64,000 bases of DNA, taken from positions 41,790-105,789 of the forward strand of contig JAJRXC010000081.1 in assembly GCA_024276495.1 (NCBI GenBank). The letters are read 5' to 3'. Positions 9,181 through 17,890 of the stretch are shown here, piece by piece. Made by a program: the position numbers and the translations under genes. Every line of letters begins with the position of its first letter. Within the stretch, counting starts at the first letter, position 1. This DNA is from Actinomycetes bacterium. GTDB taxonomy: Bacteria > Actinomycetota > Acidimicrobiia > Acidimicrobiales > Aldehydirespiratoraceae. The notes under the pieces were generated by a model. The model did no database searches. It was not told the DNA's origin and saw only the letters and a program-made list of their open reading frames with translations.

Positions 9181-9273
9181 ACCACAGCGACCACCTATGA
9201 TCCGGCCGGCAACGTCACCCGCGAACAGATGGCCGCCTTCCTCGCGCGCCTCATCCGCGCCCTACCCTGACGT

Positions 9274-9900
9274 TCAGGACCAATCGCCGACCCGCACGCA
9301 GCGGTTGGTCATCGTGCCGATGCCTTCGATCTCGGTGGAGATGATCTGACCGTCGGTGAGGGTCTTTTCCTTGGGGGAAACCGATGCCCTCTGGGGGGTC
9401 GGTTCAGATCACGTCGCCCGGGGTCAGGGAGGTGATGTGTGAGAGGAACGACACGAGGGCCGGGATCGAGAAGATCAGGTTGGAGATGCGGTCGCGTCGG
9501 CGTTCGTCGCCATCGACGAAAGTGCGCGGGGCGAGATCGTCGGGGTGCCGGTCCGGTCATGAGCTGAGCGGACCGGTCGGAGATGTCCCCGCCGACGGTG
9601 GGACCGGCGACGCGGCCCCATGCTTCGTCGGTCGCGATGTCCTGCCCCTCCGGCCGATGACCACGACCAACCCGCCTTCGTCACCGACGCCGTCACCGCG
9701 CATCTCGACATCAGCGTGGAGGCCGACGATGCACGACGGGAACTTGATGAACACCATGGGCTGGTCGGGCAGGGCCATTTCGGATTCCACGGCGTGGGAG
9801 CGGTAGTGCAGCCCGATGCCGAACGAGCTCCGGGGCCGAGGTGATGGTGCGCCCAGCGCGCCGGTCGGGGCGGTGTTTCACGGACGATGCCATTCAGAGT
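9274..9900 (-). pseudogene. Decayed fumarylacetoacetate hydrolase (FAH) family gene
   Basis: Fragments of an FAH-family protein are readable on the minus strand in more than one frame: PRPRSSFGIGLHYRSHAVES and MVFIKFPSCIVG at the 5' side (about 9870-9700), DEGGLVVVIG, then GGDISDRSAQL (about 9580), then NLIFSIPALVSFLSHITSL (about 9480), PPEGIGF, and STEIEGIGT...NRCVRVGDW ending at the stop 9274-9276. Lesions include a frameshift near 9650, loss of the stretch that normally follows DRSAQL, an in-frame TGA at 9404-9406 where the family has Ala in VIATGTP, and a frameshift near 9375. FAH proteins cleave C-C bonds in aromatic and sugar-acid catabolism. The N-terminus is not recognisable. With this many lesions, sequencing error alone is unlikely. 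Confidence 0.8.
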
Positions 9901-9972
9901 CGTACGGCGACCGGGCGACCGACACGCTCGCGCCGCGAGGGCGATCTCCGCCGAAAGCGCGTGAGCGCCGCG

Positions 9973-9978
9973 TAGCCT
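9973..9978 (+). promoter_or_regulatory. -10 element (TAGCCT) for leaderless dapB
   Basis: TAGCCT ends 6 nt before the dapB ATG, placing the transcription start at or next to the start codon. Confidence 0.6.
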
Positions 9979-9984
9979 GCGGGC

Positions 9985-10713
9985 ATGACACGCGTCGGAG
10001 TCGTCGGTGCCGCAGGCCGAATGGGCCAGGAGGTCTGTCGGGCCGTCGAGGCCGATCCCGAGCTCGAACTGGTCGGCCGCGTCGACGTCGACGACGCCCT
10101 CGACGCGCTGGTCGATGCCCGATGCGAGGTCGTGGTCGATTTCACCGTGGCCGACGCGGCGCGCGACACGATCGCCTTTCTGGCCATCAACGGCATCCAC
10201 GCGGTTGTGGGCACCTCCGGACTCGGTGAGGCCGACCACGAACGGTTCCGGGCGATGTTCACATCGTCGAACTGTCTGATCGCCCCGAACTTCGCGATCG
10301 GCGCCGTCCTGATGACCCGGTTCGCGGAGCTGGCTGCGCCGTTCTTCGACACCGCCGAGATCATCGAGTACCACCACGACGGGAAGGTCGATGCCCCGTC
10401 GGGCACCGCGATCCACACTGCCGCTCGTCTGGCTGCGGCCTCCGACGAGTGGGCACCCGACCCGACCGCCAATGAGGTCCACGGAGGAGCCCGTGGCGGG
10501 CTCGGCCCCGGTGGGGTCAGGATCCACGCGGTGCGAATGAGAGGGGTTGTCGCGAACCAGGAAGTGCTCCTCGGGACCACCGGGCAGACGTTGTCGATCC
10601 GCCACGACACCGTCGACCGCACCTCCTTCATGCCGGGCGTCGTCCTGGCGTGCAAACGGGTCGCCGACTTCCCCGGCGTCACCGTCGGGCTCGACGCCTA
10701 TCTGGGTCTCTGA
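9985..10713 (+). CDS. dapB: 4-hydroxy-tetrahydrodipicolinate reductase
   Basis: This 242-residue enzyme reduces the DapA product with NAD(P)H to tetrahydrodipicolinate in the lysine/meso-diaminopimelate pathway. The Rossmann motif GAAGRMGQEV is near residue 8, VGTSGL marks the nucleotide site, and the catalytic block EYHHDGKVDAPSGTA holds the HH and K residues. The length is normal. Transcription appears leaderless. It opens a cluster with SURF1, dsbB, a thioredoxin-fold gene and dapA, while the other dap genes lie 30 kb downstream. Confidence 0.97.
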   Translation: MTRVGVVGAAGRMGQEVCRAVEADPELELVGRVDVDDALDALVDARCEVVVDFTVADAARDTIAFLAINGIHAVVGTSGLGEADHERFRAMFTSSNCLIAPNFAIGAVLMTRFAELAAPFFDTAEIIEYHHDGKVDAPSGTAIHTAARLAAASDEWAPDPTANEVHGGARGGLGPGGVRIHAVRMRGVVANQEVLLGTTGQTLSIRHDTVDRTSFMPGVVLACKRVADFPGVTVGLDAYLGL

Positions 10714-10722
10714 GCTCCGCCG

Positions 10723-11496
10723 ATGCGAGTGTTCCTCTCCCCGAGATGGCTGCTCTCCCACCTCTTCGTGGGATCCATGGTGGTCCTGATGGTGTACCTC
10801 GGGTTCTGGCAGCTGTCCCGTCTGGCCGATCGCAAGGAGCTCAACGACGAGGTCCGCACCGCCATGGCGGCCGAACCCGTCGACGTCGAGGTCCTGCTCG
10901 ACGCCGACCCGCTCGACAACACCGCGGCGCTGGTGGCGGGGGAGTACCGGCCCGACCTGGCGTTCTTCGTCGCCAATCGCACGCTCGAGGGACAGGCCGG
11001 TTCGTGGCTGGTCACCCCGGTGGAGCTCTCCGACGGCCGCATCGTCGTCGTGAGCCGCGGCTGGGTGCCGAGGCTCTACGCTGCCGGTGAGGTCACCGAG
11101 CCGGTGGAGACGCCGACGGGAAGGATCGAGGTGCTCGGCCGGATCCGACGATCGGTCGACGACGGCCGGATCGGCACCAGCGCCACCGCGATCCTCCCCG
11201 AGATCAGCCGGCTCGACCTCGACCGGGTGGAGGAGCTCCTCGGGATCGAGGTCGAGGACCGGTGGGTCCAACTCGACGTCCAGGCGCCGCCGGTCGGCGC
11301 CCTTCCCGTCCCCGTCCCCCCGCCAGGGCTCGACGAGGGGACCCACCTCTCCTACGCCGTCCAGTGGTTCTTCTTCTCCGTCTCCACCGTCGTCGCCTAT
11401 GGGCTCATCCTCCGTGGCCGGCGTCGGGAGATCGACCGCGACCGTGCGCTCGCACGCGAGGTCGAACCCGACCCGCAGGCCGAGCTCGCCCACTGA
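10723..11496 (+). CDS. SURF1 family cytochrome oxidase biogenesis protein
   Basis: A 257-residue protein with one N-terminal membrane segment (HLFVGSMVVLMVYLGFWQL), the SURF1 signature GFWQLSRLADRKE, a periplasm-side domain (GSWLVTPVEL, VVVSRGWVP) and a C-terminal membrane segment (HLSYAVQWFFFSVSTVVAYG). SURF1 proteins help insert haem a into cytochrome c oxidase subunit I. It follows dapB by 9 nt and precedes the disulfide genes dsbB and dsbA-like, which fits a role outside the membrane. Confidence 0.9.
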   Translation: MRVFLSPRWLLSHLFVGSMVVLMVYLGFWQLSRLADRKELNDEVRTAMAAEPVDVEVLLDADPLDNTAALVAGEYRPDLAFFVANRTLEGQAGSWLVTPVELSDGRIVVVSRGWVPRLYAAGEVTEPVETPTGRIEVLGRIRRSVDDGRIGTSATAILPEISRLDLDRVEELLGIEVEDRWVQLDVQAPPVGALPVPVPPPGLDEGTHLSYAVQWFFFSVSTVVAYGLILRGRRREIDRDRALAREVEPDPQAELAH

Positions 11497-11555
11497 GCCG
11501 ATGGCGGGTCGCCGAACGGGGACCAACGTCCTTCGGAGTCCGTGCCGCTCACCGC

Positions 11556-11561
11556 TACCCT
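11556..11561 (+). promoter_or_regulatory. -10 element (TACCCT) for leaderless dsbB
   Basis: TACCCT ends exactly 6 nt before the GTG at 11568, which also supports that start over the much longer ORF-track frame. Confidence 0.6.
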
Positions 11562-11567
11562 GACCGC

Positions 11568-12119
11568 GTGCTGTTCGCATTGGCCGACGCCCAGCCCGCG
11601 GAGGTGATGTTCACGCTGCTGTTGGCGACGGGGCTCGTGGCGACCATCGGCGTCTCGGTCCTCGGCCGCGACGGCGTGAAGGCCGAGTTTCGCGTGATGG
11701 CGCTTCCTCTCGCCGCGATCGTCGCCGTGGGAGCCATGGCCGGCAGCCTCTACTTCTCCGAGATCCGAGGGTTCGTGCCGTGCGAGCTGTGTTGGTTCCA
11801 GCGCATCGCCATGTACCCCCTCGCCTTCGTGCTCCCGGTCGCGGCCTGGCGCCACGATCGGGCCGTGTTGCCCTATGTCATCGGCGCGACCGTCATCGGT
11901 GCCGGCATCTCGATCTACCACTACCAGCTGCAACTCTTCCCCGATCAGGGGTCGGCATGCTCGGCGGAGGCCCCCTGCAGTGCCCGATGGGTCGAGGTCG
12001 CGGGCTTCGTGAGCATCCCGTTGCTCGCCCTCGGCAGCTTCGTGCTGATCGCCGTGTTGTCGATCATCGGGCTGGGGGCACCAGACTTCACCGACGCGGA
12101 CGAGAAAGGAACGTCATGA
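11568..12119 (+). CDS. dsbB: DsbB family disulfide bond formation protein
   Basis: A 183-residue membrane protein with four predicted helices. The first redox pair is CELCWFQR and the second pair is in [13 protein letters not shown], as in DsbB, which passes electrons from DsbA to the quinone pool. The GTG start at 11568 is fixed by the leaderless promoter and by the hydrophobic N-terminus. Its stop overlaps the next gene as ATGA, so the two products are coupled and probably form the oxidant/oxidase pair. Actinobacteria often use VKOR instead of DsbB, so the family choice is noteworthy. Confidence 0.88.
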   Translation: MLFALADAQPAEVMFTLLLATGLVATIGVSVLGRDGVKAEFRVMALPLAAIVAVGAMAGSLYFSEIRGFVPCELCWFQRIAMYPLAFVLPVAAWRHDRAVLPYVIGATVIGAGISIYHYQLQLFPDQGSACSAEAPCSARWVEVAGFVSIPLLALGSFVLIAVLSIIGLGAPDFTDADEKGTS

Positions 12120-12745
12120 ATCGCCAATCGAGGTATGTCCTGTGGGGTGGCTTCGGCCTCCTGCTCCTTGTCGCCGTGGTCGTGGGCTTCGCGGTGGCCG
12201 GAATGAGCGACGACGAGGCCGCGGATGGCGTGGCCGCCGTCGAGACGGCACCGGCCGAAGCGCTCGGCACCGCGCTGCCACTGTTCGACGGCACGGCCGC
12301 CGGGGTCGGCGCCGTCGCCCCCGACATCGAGGCCCGGACGACCACCAGCCACGAGCCGGTCCTGTTCGACATGGACGACGGCACGGTTCGTCTGGTCGAG
12401 TTCTTCGCCCATTGGTGCCCGCACTGCCAAAACGAGGTACCCCGCCAGACCGACTGGTTGGCCGAGAACCAACTGCCGGACGGAGTGGAGATCGTGACCA
12501 TCTCGACCGCGGTCGACTCCGGCGCCCCGAACTACCCGCCCTCGTCGTGGTTCCGGCGTGAAGGATGGCCCCTGCCGGTCTATGTCGACTCGCCCGACGG
12601 CGCCATCGCCCGGGGTTACGGCCTCGGAGGATTCCCGTACTACGTCCTCGTCGACGGGTCGGGAACGGTGGTCGAGCGGGGGGCGGGTGAGCTGACCGAG
12701 GAGCAGTTCGCCGCGTTGATCGCCCGCGCCGGGAACGTCAGGTGA
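12116..12745 (+). CDS. Membrane-anchored thioredoxin-fold protein (DsbA/TlpA-like)
   Basis: A 209-residue protein with an N-terminal anchor (YVLWGGFGLLLLVAVVVGFAVAG), a linker and a thioredoxin fold whose active site is CPHC (FFAHWCPHCQNEVPRQ). The cis-Pro block is GFPYYVLVDG. CPHC is the classic oxidising DsbA motif, whereas the surrounding LVEFFAHWC resembles TlpA/ResA. The partnership with DsbB by a 4-bp overlap supports an oxidase role. The ATG at 12116 is chosen for that overlap and the anchor. Confidence 0.85.
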   Translation: MNRQSRYVLWGGFGLLLLVAVVVGFAVAGMSDDEAADGVAAVETAPAEALGTALPLFDGTAAGVGAVAPDIEARTTTSHEPVLFDMDDGTVRLVEFFAHWCPHCQNEVPRQTDWLAENQLPDGVEIVTISTAVDSGAPNYPPSSWFRREGWPLPVYVDSPDGAIARGYGLGGFPYYVLVDGSGTVVERGAGELTEEQFAALIARAGNVR

Positions 12746-12800
12746 CACGAAGTCGGTGAATAGGGTCGGGAATCCCCGGCCGACGTGGCACCATTGCGTG

Positions 12801-13691
12801 ATGGACGCACGATTCGGCCGGGTTCTCACCGCCATGGTCACGCCGTTTCACGACGACGGCTCCCTCGATCTCGACGGGGCCCAGGCGTTGGCGAACCACC
12901 TCACCACCGTCGGCGGCAACGACGGTCTCGTGGTCGCCGGCACGACCGGGGAGAGCCCGACCCTCACCCATGACGAACAGGTCGATCTCGTGACTGCGGT
13001 CGTGGAGGCGACCGAAGGTTCGGTCGTCGCCGGTGCGGGCAGCAACGACACCGCCGCGGCGATCGACCTCACGAAGCGAGTCACCGCGGCCGGCGCCGAC
13101 GGGGTGTTGCACGTCGCCGGCTACTACAACCGGCCCTCGCAGACCGGGCTGAGCGAACACTTCCGGGCGTGTGCCGCGGCGACCGATCTCCCGATCCTCC
13201 TCTACGACATCCCGAGTCGTACCGGTCGCAAGATCGAGACGGAGACGATGGTCGACCTGTTCACCGACGTGGAGAACATCATCGGGGTGAAGGACGCCGC
13301 CGGCAGCCCGGGGGAGACGGCCCGTCTCCTGTCGCTGGCACCCGACGACACCGAGGTGTACAGCGGCGACGATGGCCTCACGCTCGCCCTCCTCGCGGTC
13401 GGTGCCGTCGGTCTGATCGGGGTGGCCACCCACTGGATCGGATGTGAGACCAAGGACATGGTCGACGCGTTCTTCTCGGGCGACGTGCAGGCGGCGGCGG
13501 AGATCAATCGACGCCTGGTGCCGTCCTACGGGTTCGAGACCGGTGATCACGCACCCAACCCGATCCCGACCAAGGCGATGATGCGGGTGCTCGGTCTCCC
13601 CGGCGGTCCGACCCGCATGCCGATGGGCCCCGAGCCCGACTTCGTCGAGGGTGACGCCAAGGCGATCCTCGCCGATCTCGGTCGGGTCTGA
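12801..13691 (+). CDS. dapA: 4-hydroxy-tetrahydrodipicolinate synthase
   Basis: A 296-residue class I aldolase condensing pyruvate with aspartate semialdehyde, the first committed step to lysine and diaminopimelate. Motifs are VTPFHDDGSLD, GTTGESPTL (substrate loop), the Tyr in YYNRPSQTG, the Arg in YDIPSRTG and the Schiff-base Lys in IIGVKDAAG. The ATG at 12801 gives the standard length. TAGGGT at 12761-12766 could be its -10, leaving a leader near 28 nt. The RNase J gene starts 1 nt after its stop, a conserved actinobacterial pair. Confidence 0.97.
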   Translation: MDARFGRVLTAMVTPFHDDGSLDLDGAQALANHLTTVGGNDGLVVAGTTGESPTLTHDEQVDLVTAVVEATEGSVVAGAGSNDTAAAIDLTKRVTAAGADGVLHVAGYYNRPSQTGLSEHFRACAAATDLPILLYDIPSRTGRKIETETMVDLFTDVENIIGVKDAAGSPGETARLLSLAPDDTEVYSGDDGLTLALLAVGAVGLIGVATHWIGCETKDMVDAFFSGDVQAAAEINRRLVPSYGFETGDHAPNPIPTKAMMRVLGLPGGPTRMPMGPEPDFVEGDAKAILADLGRV

Positions 13692-13692
13692 G

Positions 13693-15369
13693 ATGGCCCC
13701 GAGACCCGACGCCGCCCCGGTCCGGATCACCTTTCTCGGTGGGCTCGGTGAGATCGGCCGGAACTGCGCCGCGATCGAGACCGAGGGCCGGATCGTCGTC
13801 CTCGATTGTGGTCAGATGTTCGCGGGTGATGATCTTCCCGGTGTCGACGCGGTGCTTCCCGATCTCGACTGGCTGATCGACAACGCCGACCGCGTCGACG
13901 CGATCATCGCGACGCACGCCCACGAGGATCACATCGGTGCGCTGCCGTATCTGATGGCCCACCTGTCGGTACCGATCTACGGGTCGGCCTTCACGCTCGG
14001 CATGATCGAGCACAAGCTGCGTGAGGTGCGTCTCCTCGACAGGGCGGAGCTCCGCGAGGTCCACGACCGCGACCGGATGCCGGTCGGGCCGTTCGACTGC
14101 GAGTTCCTTCCGGTCACCCATTCGATTCCGTCCGGCAACATCACCGCGTTTCACACCGACCAGGGTGTGATCCTCCACTCGAGCGACTTCAAGCTCGACC
14201 TCACCCCGGTCGACGGTCGCCGTACCGACCTCTCCCGGATCGGTGCCCTCGCCAACGATCCCGGCGTGCGGCTGCTGCTGGCCGACTCCACCAACGCCGA
14301 CCGCCCGGGGGCATCTCGTTCGGAGAAGGAGGTCGGTGCGGTCATCACCTCCCTCATGCGCGGGCAGGAGGGCCGGCGGGTGATCATCGCCTCGTTCGCG
14401 AGCCACATCCACCGACTCCAACAGATCGCCGACGCGGCCGTCGCGACCGGACGCACGGTCGTCACCCTCGGTCTGTCGATGCGCCGCAACGTGAAGTTGG
14501 CTCGGGAGGTGGGCATCTTGCGGATCCCCGATGCGGCGATTCGCGACATCGAGGACATCGACGACCTCGACCCGGCCCGCGTCTGTGTCATCTGCACCGG
14601 TTCACAGGGCGAGCCCCGCGCCGCGCTCACCCAGATGGCGCTCGGTGAGAGTCGCTGGCTCAAGCTCGACGACAACGACACCGTCGTGTTCAGCTCGCAT
14701 CCCATCCCGGGCAACGAGGCCGCGGTCGCGTCGGTCCGCAACGGTCTCGCCCGCATGGGTGCCCGGGTGCTGCACAGTGGGCAGGTCGATGTGCACACCA
14801 GCGGCCACGGCAAGCAACAGGAGTTGCGCACCCTCCACTCGGTGGCGGTGCCGGAGTGGTTCGTGCCGGTCCACGGCGAATACGCCCATCTGGTCGCCCA
14901 CCGTGACCTGGCCCACGAGATGGGGATGTCACCCGACCGTGTCGTGTTGTGCGAGGACGGAGATCAGATCGAGCTGACGTCGCAGGGGGTGACGCACCTG
15001 GGTTCGATCGGCGGTGACCATCTCTACGTCGACGGCACGGTCGGCGATCTCGGCCGGGCCGTGCTCGGTGATCGTCGGGTGCTCGGCGACGACGGGTTCG
15101 TGGCCATCGTCGTTCACGTGGATCTCGAGCGGGGCGAGATCATCGCCGGTCCGGATGTGATCTCTCGCGGTTGGGTCGAGCAGCCGGCGCTGCTCGCGCA
15201 CGAGACCGCGGTGGCCGATGCGGTCGAGAAGGATCTGATGAAGGCGTTGGCCGACCACGAAGAGGACCTCAACGCGTTGAGTCAACTCGCCCGGCGGGCG
15301 GCGGGGCGCACGGTCAACGACCGCACCCGACGCCGTCCGATGATCGTGCCCATGATCCGCGAGGGCTGA
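13693..15369 (+). CDS. rnj: Ribonuclease J
   Basis: A 558-residue metallo-beta-lactamase/beta-CASP ribonuclease with 5'-3' exo- and endonuclease activity in RNA turnover. Features are GGLGEIGRNC at the N-terminus, the zinc motif HAHEDH near residue 75, the histidine in PVTHSIPS, SGSQGEP-like (TGSQGEPRAAL) beta-CASP motif, and the late HTSGHGKQQELR and PVHGEY blocks. It lies 1 nt after dapA. Along with pnp at 2.7 kb it makes two major RNA-decay enzymes in the window. Confidence 0.97.
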   Translation: MAPRPDAAPVRITFLGGLGEIGRNCAAIETEGRIVVLDCGQMFAGDDLPGVDAVLPDLDWLIDNADRVDAIIATHAHEDHIGALPYLMAHLSVPIYGSAFTLGMIEHKLREVRLLDRAELREVHDRDRMPVGPFDCEFLPVTHSIPSGNITAFHTDQGVILHSSDFKLDLTPVDGRRTDLSRIGALANDPGVRLLLADSTNADRPGASRSEKEVGAVITSLMRGQEGRRVIIASFASHIHRLQQIADAAVATGRTVVTLGLSMRRNVKLAREVGILRIPDAAIRDIEDIDDLDPARVCVICTGSQGEPRAALTQMALGESRWLKLDDNDTVVFSSHPIPGNEAAVASVRNGLARMGARVLHSGQVDVHTSGHGKQQELRTLHSVAVPEWFVPVHGEYAHLVAHRDLAHEMGMSPDRVVLCEDGDQIELTSQGVTHLGSIGGDHLYVDGTVGDLGRAVLGDRRVLGDDGFVAIVVHVDLERGEIIAGPDVISRGWVEQPALLAHETAVADAVEKDLMKALADHEEDLNALSQLARRAAGRTVNDRTRRRPMIVPMIREG

Positions 15370-15472
15370 GCGCCCCCCGAGCCGATCATCCACACGTTGC
15401 GCGCGATCTCACTCGCTCAGCGCGCGAGGTGCCCCGGTGGTGACCGACCCCGCTGGTAGCGTCGATGCCATC

Positions 15473-17866
15473 GTGGCCACCAAGACGAAGTCCAAGAGAC
15501 GCGCCCCCGCCAAGAAGACGGGTTCACGGCGGACCGCGGCCAAGAAGGGACCATCGGCGTCGCGCCAGGCGGTCGGCTCGGTGCTCTCGGCCCACCAGGC
15601 CGACATCTGGGGCGTCGGCGCCGTGCTGTTGGGCCTGTTGACCGCGGTCAGCGTCTGGTTCGGTGCCGCCGGCGTCATCGGCGAAGGGCTCGACGACGGC
15701 CTCGCCCTGGGCCTCGGGCTCCTGCGGGTGGTCGTCCCGATCGGGCTCGTGGCGCTGGGGATCGGTCTCATCCGCGGCGGCGACGTCGAAGAGAACGAGG
15801 CCGAGCGGTTGGCCCGGGCCGCGGTCGGCGGCGCGTTGATCGTCATCTCGCTCACCGGCCTCCTCCACGTGGTTCGTGGCCGCCCCGGAATCGACGACCC
15901 GGTGAGCGAGATCGGCGCGGCCGGCGGCGTGCTGGGGATGGCCGTCGGCGGTCCGCTCCACGGCCTGATGGCCCTGGTCGGATCCGTGCTGGTCCTCGTC
16001 GCGATCGCCGTCGTCGGGCTCATGGTCCTGACGGGGGCGAGCGCACAGGAGGTCGGTCGGGGAACCGGACGGATCCTGCGCCCGGTGTGGGCAACCATCG
16101 TTCGCGCCGTCCACGGTCTCTTCAGCGACCCCAACGCCGACGACACCATCGATCTCCGGGTCGAGGAGACACCGGCCGCCCCGCCGGTGCCCGAGGCCGA
16201 GCCCACCGTCGAGACCGAGCCCCCCAGGGCCAAACGGGCCCGAAAGGCGAAGCTTCCCGCCGAGCCGGTCACCGAGCAGGAGCAGCAGGCCCTGCCCCTC
16301 AACCCGGGCAAGTGGACCCTCCCACCGCTTTCGATGCTCGCACGCAGCGACAAGCGGGAAGTCGACGCGGCCGAGGTCGCCGACCGGGGCCGGCTGCTGC
16401 AGGGCACCCTCAGCCAGTTCGGGGTCGAGACCACGCTGCTCGAACCGGTCGTCGGCCCCACCGTCACCCGCTACGTGCTCGAGCTCGGCGAAGGAGTGAA
16501 GGTCTCGAAGCTCGAGAACCTCCGCAAGGACATCGCCTACGCCATGGCCTCGCCCGACGTCCGGATCCTCGCGCCGATCCCCGGTCGACGCGCCATCGGC
16601 GTCGAGGTCCCCAACACCAGCCGCGACATCATCACCGTCGGCGACATCCTGGCCTCCAAGGAAGCACGCCAGGCAACCCATCCGCTCGAGGTCGCGATCG
16701 GGCGCGACATCAACGGCCGCAACCTGATGGTCAACCTGGCGACGATGCCCCACGTGCTCATCGCCGGGGCCACCGGCGCCGGCAAGTCGTCGTGCCTCAA
16801 CTCCCTGCTCACCTCGATCCTGATGCGGTCCACGCCGGATCAGGTGCGGATGATCCTGGTCGACCCGAAACGGGTCGAGATGGGCCAATACGACAAGGCC
16901 CCGCATCTGCTCACCGCGCCGGTGACCGATCCCCGCAAGGCGGCCAACGCGCTCGCCTGGGCCGTGCGGGAGATGGAGCGTCGCTACGACCTGCTCCACA
17001 AGGTCGGCTTCCGCGACATCACCGGCTACAACAACGCGGTCGACAACGGCACCCTCGAAGTCGGGCTCGGAGAGGTCGATGACAACGGAGAGCCCCTGAT
17101 GTATCGCCGTCTCCCGTTCATCCTCATCGTCGTCGACGAGCTGGCCGATCTCATGATGGTCGCGGCCCGCGACGTCGAGGATTCCATCGCCCGCATCGCC
17201 CAGATGGCCCGCGCCGTCGGCATCCACCTGGTCATCGCCACCCAGCGGCCGTCGGTCAACGTCATCACCGGCGTGATCAAGGCGAACGTGCCGGCCCGCC
17301 TCGCGTTCGCGGTGTCGAGCCTCACCGATTCCCGGGTGATTCTCGATCAACCGGGCGCCGAACGCCTCGTCGGCAAGGGCGACCTCCTCATGCTCGGCCC
17401 CTCTTCCTCCTCCCCCCACCGAGTTCAGGGTTGCTGGGTCGAAGAGGTCGAGGTCCGCGCCATCGTCCAGCACTGGAAGGACCAGGCCCCCGAGTTCGCC
17501 CCCGACACCTCGGTCGCGACCGACGGCAGCGACGCCGCGGTCGATCACGGCGAACCCGGAGCCACGGGCCCGGCCACGTCCGGCGGCGTCACCGACACCC
17601 CACCGTCGATGGACGCGATCACCGAGGCCGCGCCGGAAGCCGACGACGGCGACGAGTTGTTCGTCCAGGCGATGGAGCTGGTCGTGCAGACCCAGCTCGG
17701 CTCCACGTCGATGTTGCAACGCAAGCTACGGGTCGGATTCGCCCGGGCCGGCCGCATCATGGACCTGCTCGAAGAACGCGGGGTGGTGGGGCCATCGACC
17801 GGTTCGAAGGCCCGCGACGTCCTCATCACACCCGAGGAGTTGGCGGCTCGCCGCGGCGAGGGCTGA
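15473..17866 (+). CDS. ftsK: DNA translocase FtsK/SpoIIIE
   Basis: A 797-residue septal DNA pump. A basic Lys/Ala/Arg-rich N-terminus is followed by four hydrophobic segments (residues about 40-200), a Pro/Glu-rich linker, the alpha/beta motor with Walker A GATGAGKSS and Walker B ILIVVDELADLMM, and a C-terminal winged-helix gamma domain (LVVQTQLGSTSMLQRKLRVGFARAGRIMD) that reads polar DNA motifs. GTG 15473 is preferred over GTG 15437 because TAGCGT lies at 15457-15462 and the family N-terminus begins with basic residues, but the upstream GTG remains possible. Confidence 0.95.
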   Translation: MATKTKSKRRAPAKKTGSRRTAAKKGPSASRQAVGSVLSAHQADIWGVGAVLLGLLTAVSVWFGAAGVIGEGLDDGLALGLGLLRVVVPIGLVALGIGLIRGGDVEENEAERLARAAVGGALIVISLTGLLHVVRGRPGIDDPVSEIGAAGGVLGMAVGGPLHGLMALVGSVLVLVAIAVVGLMVLTGASAQEVGRGTGRILRPVWATIVRAVHGLFSDPNADDTIDLRVEETPAAPPVPEAEPTVETEPPRAKRARKAKLPAEPVTEQEQQALPLNPGKWTLPPLSMLARSDKREVDAAEVADRGRLLQGTLSQFGVETTLLEPVVGPTVTRYVLELGEGVKVSKLENLRKDIAYAMASPDVRILAPIPGRRAIGVEVPNTSRDIITVGDILASKEARQATHPLEVAIGRDINGRNLMVNLATMPHVLIAGATGAGKSSCLNSLLTSILMRSTPDQVRMILVDPKRVEMGQYDKAPHLLTAPVTDPRKAANALAWAVREMERRYDLLHKVGFRDITGYNNAVDNGTLEVGLGEVDDNGEPLMYRRLPFILIVVDELADLMMVAARDVEDSIARIAQMARAVGIHLVIATQRPSVNVITGVIKANVPARLAFAVSSLTDSRVILDQPGAERLVGKGDLLMLGPSSSSPHRVQGCWVEEVEVRAIVQHWKDQAPEFAPDTSVATDGSDAAVDHGEPGATGPATSGGVTDTPPSMDAITEAAPEADDGDELFVQAMELVVQTQLGSTSMLQRKLRVGFARAGRIMDLLEERGVVGPSTGSKARDVLITPEELAARRGEG

Positions 17867-17875
17867 TCCGCCCGT

Positions 17876-17881
17876 TACCTT
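17876..17881 (+). promoter_or_regulatory. Possible -10 element (TACCTT) for the CaCA exchanger
   Basis: TACCTT ends 9 nt before the ATG at 17891, in the 24-bp gap after ftsK. Confidence 0.4.
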
Positions 17882-17890
17882 CACTTCGTC

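Larger units (their letters stand above)
6538..9270 (+). pseudogene. PD40/TolB-like beta-propeller and S-layer-homology surface protein, interrupted by two in-frame TAG codons
   Basis: One frame runs from ATG 6538 to TGA 9268-9270 (910 codons) and is broken only by TAG at 6949 and TAG at 7339. It encodes a signal peptide (RRWLRAMVAAAAAAAG then VAGAA), twelve 49-residue PD40 repeats (W-S-P-D-G...IWVADADG), a DUF11-like all-beta region (about 8575-8890) and two SLH motifs ending in REQMAAFLARL. Both ambers sit at exact repeat positions: the first replaces the Gln codon of QWSPDG, the second the Val of NRVEIS. The repeat register is perfect across both, so there is no frameshift. SLH domains anchor proteins to cell-wall polymers; the propeller probably binds sugars or proteins. 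Codon choice (more GGT, GAT, TTT) differs from its neighbours. It may be a recent pseudogene, a read-through gene, or carry sequencing errors. Confidence 0.8.

Noticed and set aside
6538-9270. Reassignment of TAG to glutamine or another amino acid.
   Set aside because: Other clear genes in the window end in TAG, and one amber replaces Gln while the other replaces Val, so a single reassignment does not explain both.
9475-11580. 701-residue minus-strand ORF opposite dapB and SURF1.
   Set aside because: Shadow ORF over confirmed plus-strand genes. Only its 3' end touches the FAH pseudogene, in a different frame.
15524-17719. 731-residue minus-strand ORF opposite ftsK.
   Set aside because: Shadow of FtsK, with low-complexity Asp/Gly/Arg/Leu composition and no recognisable motif.
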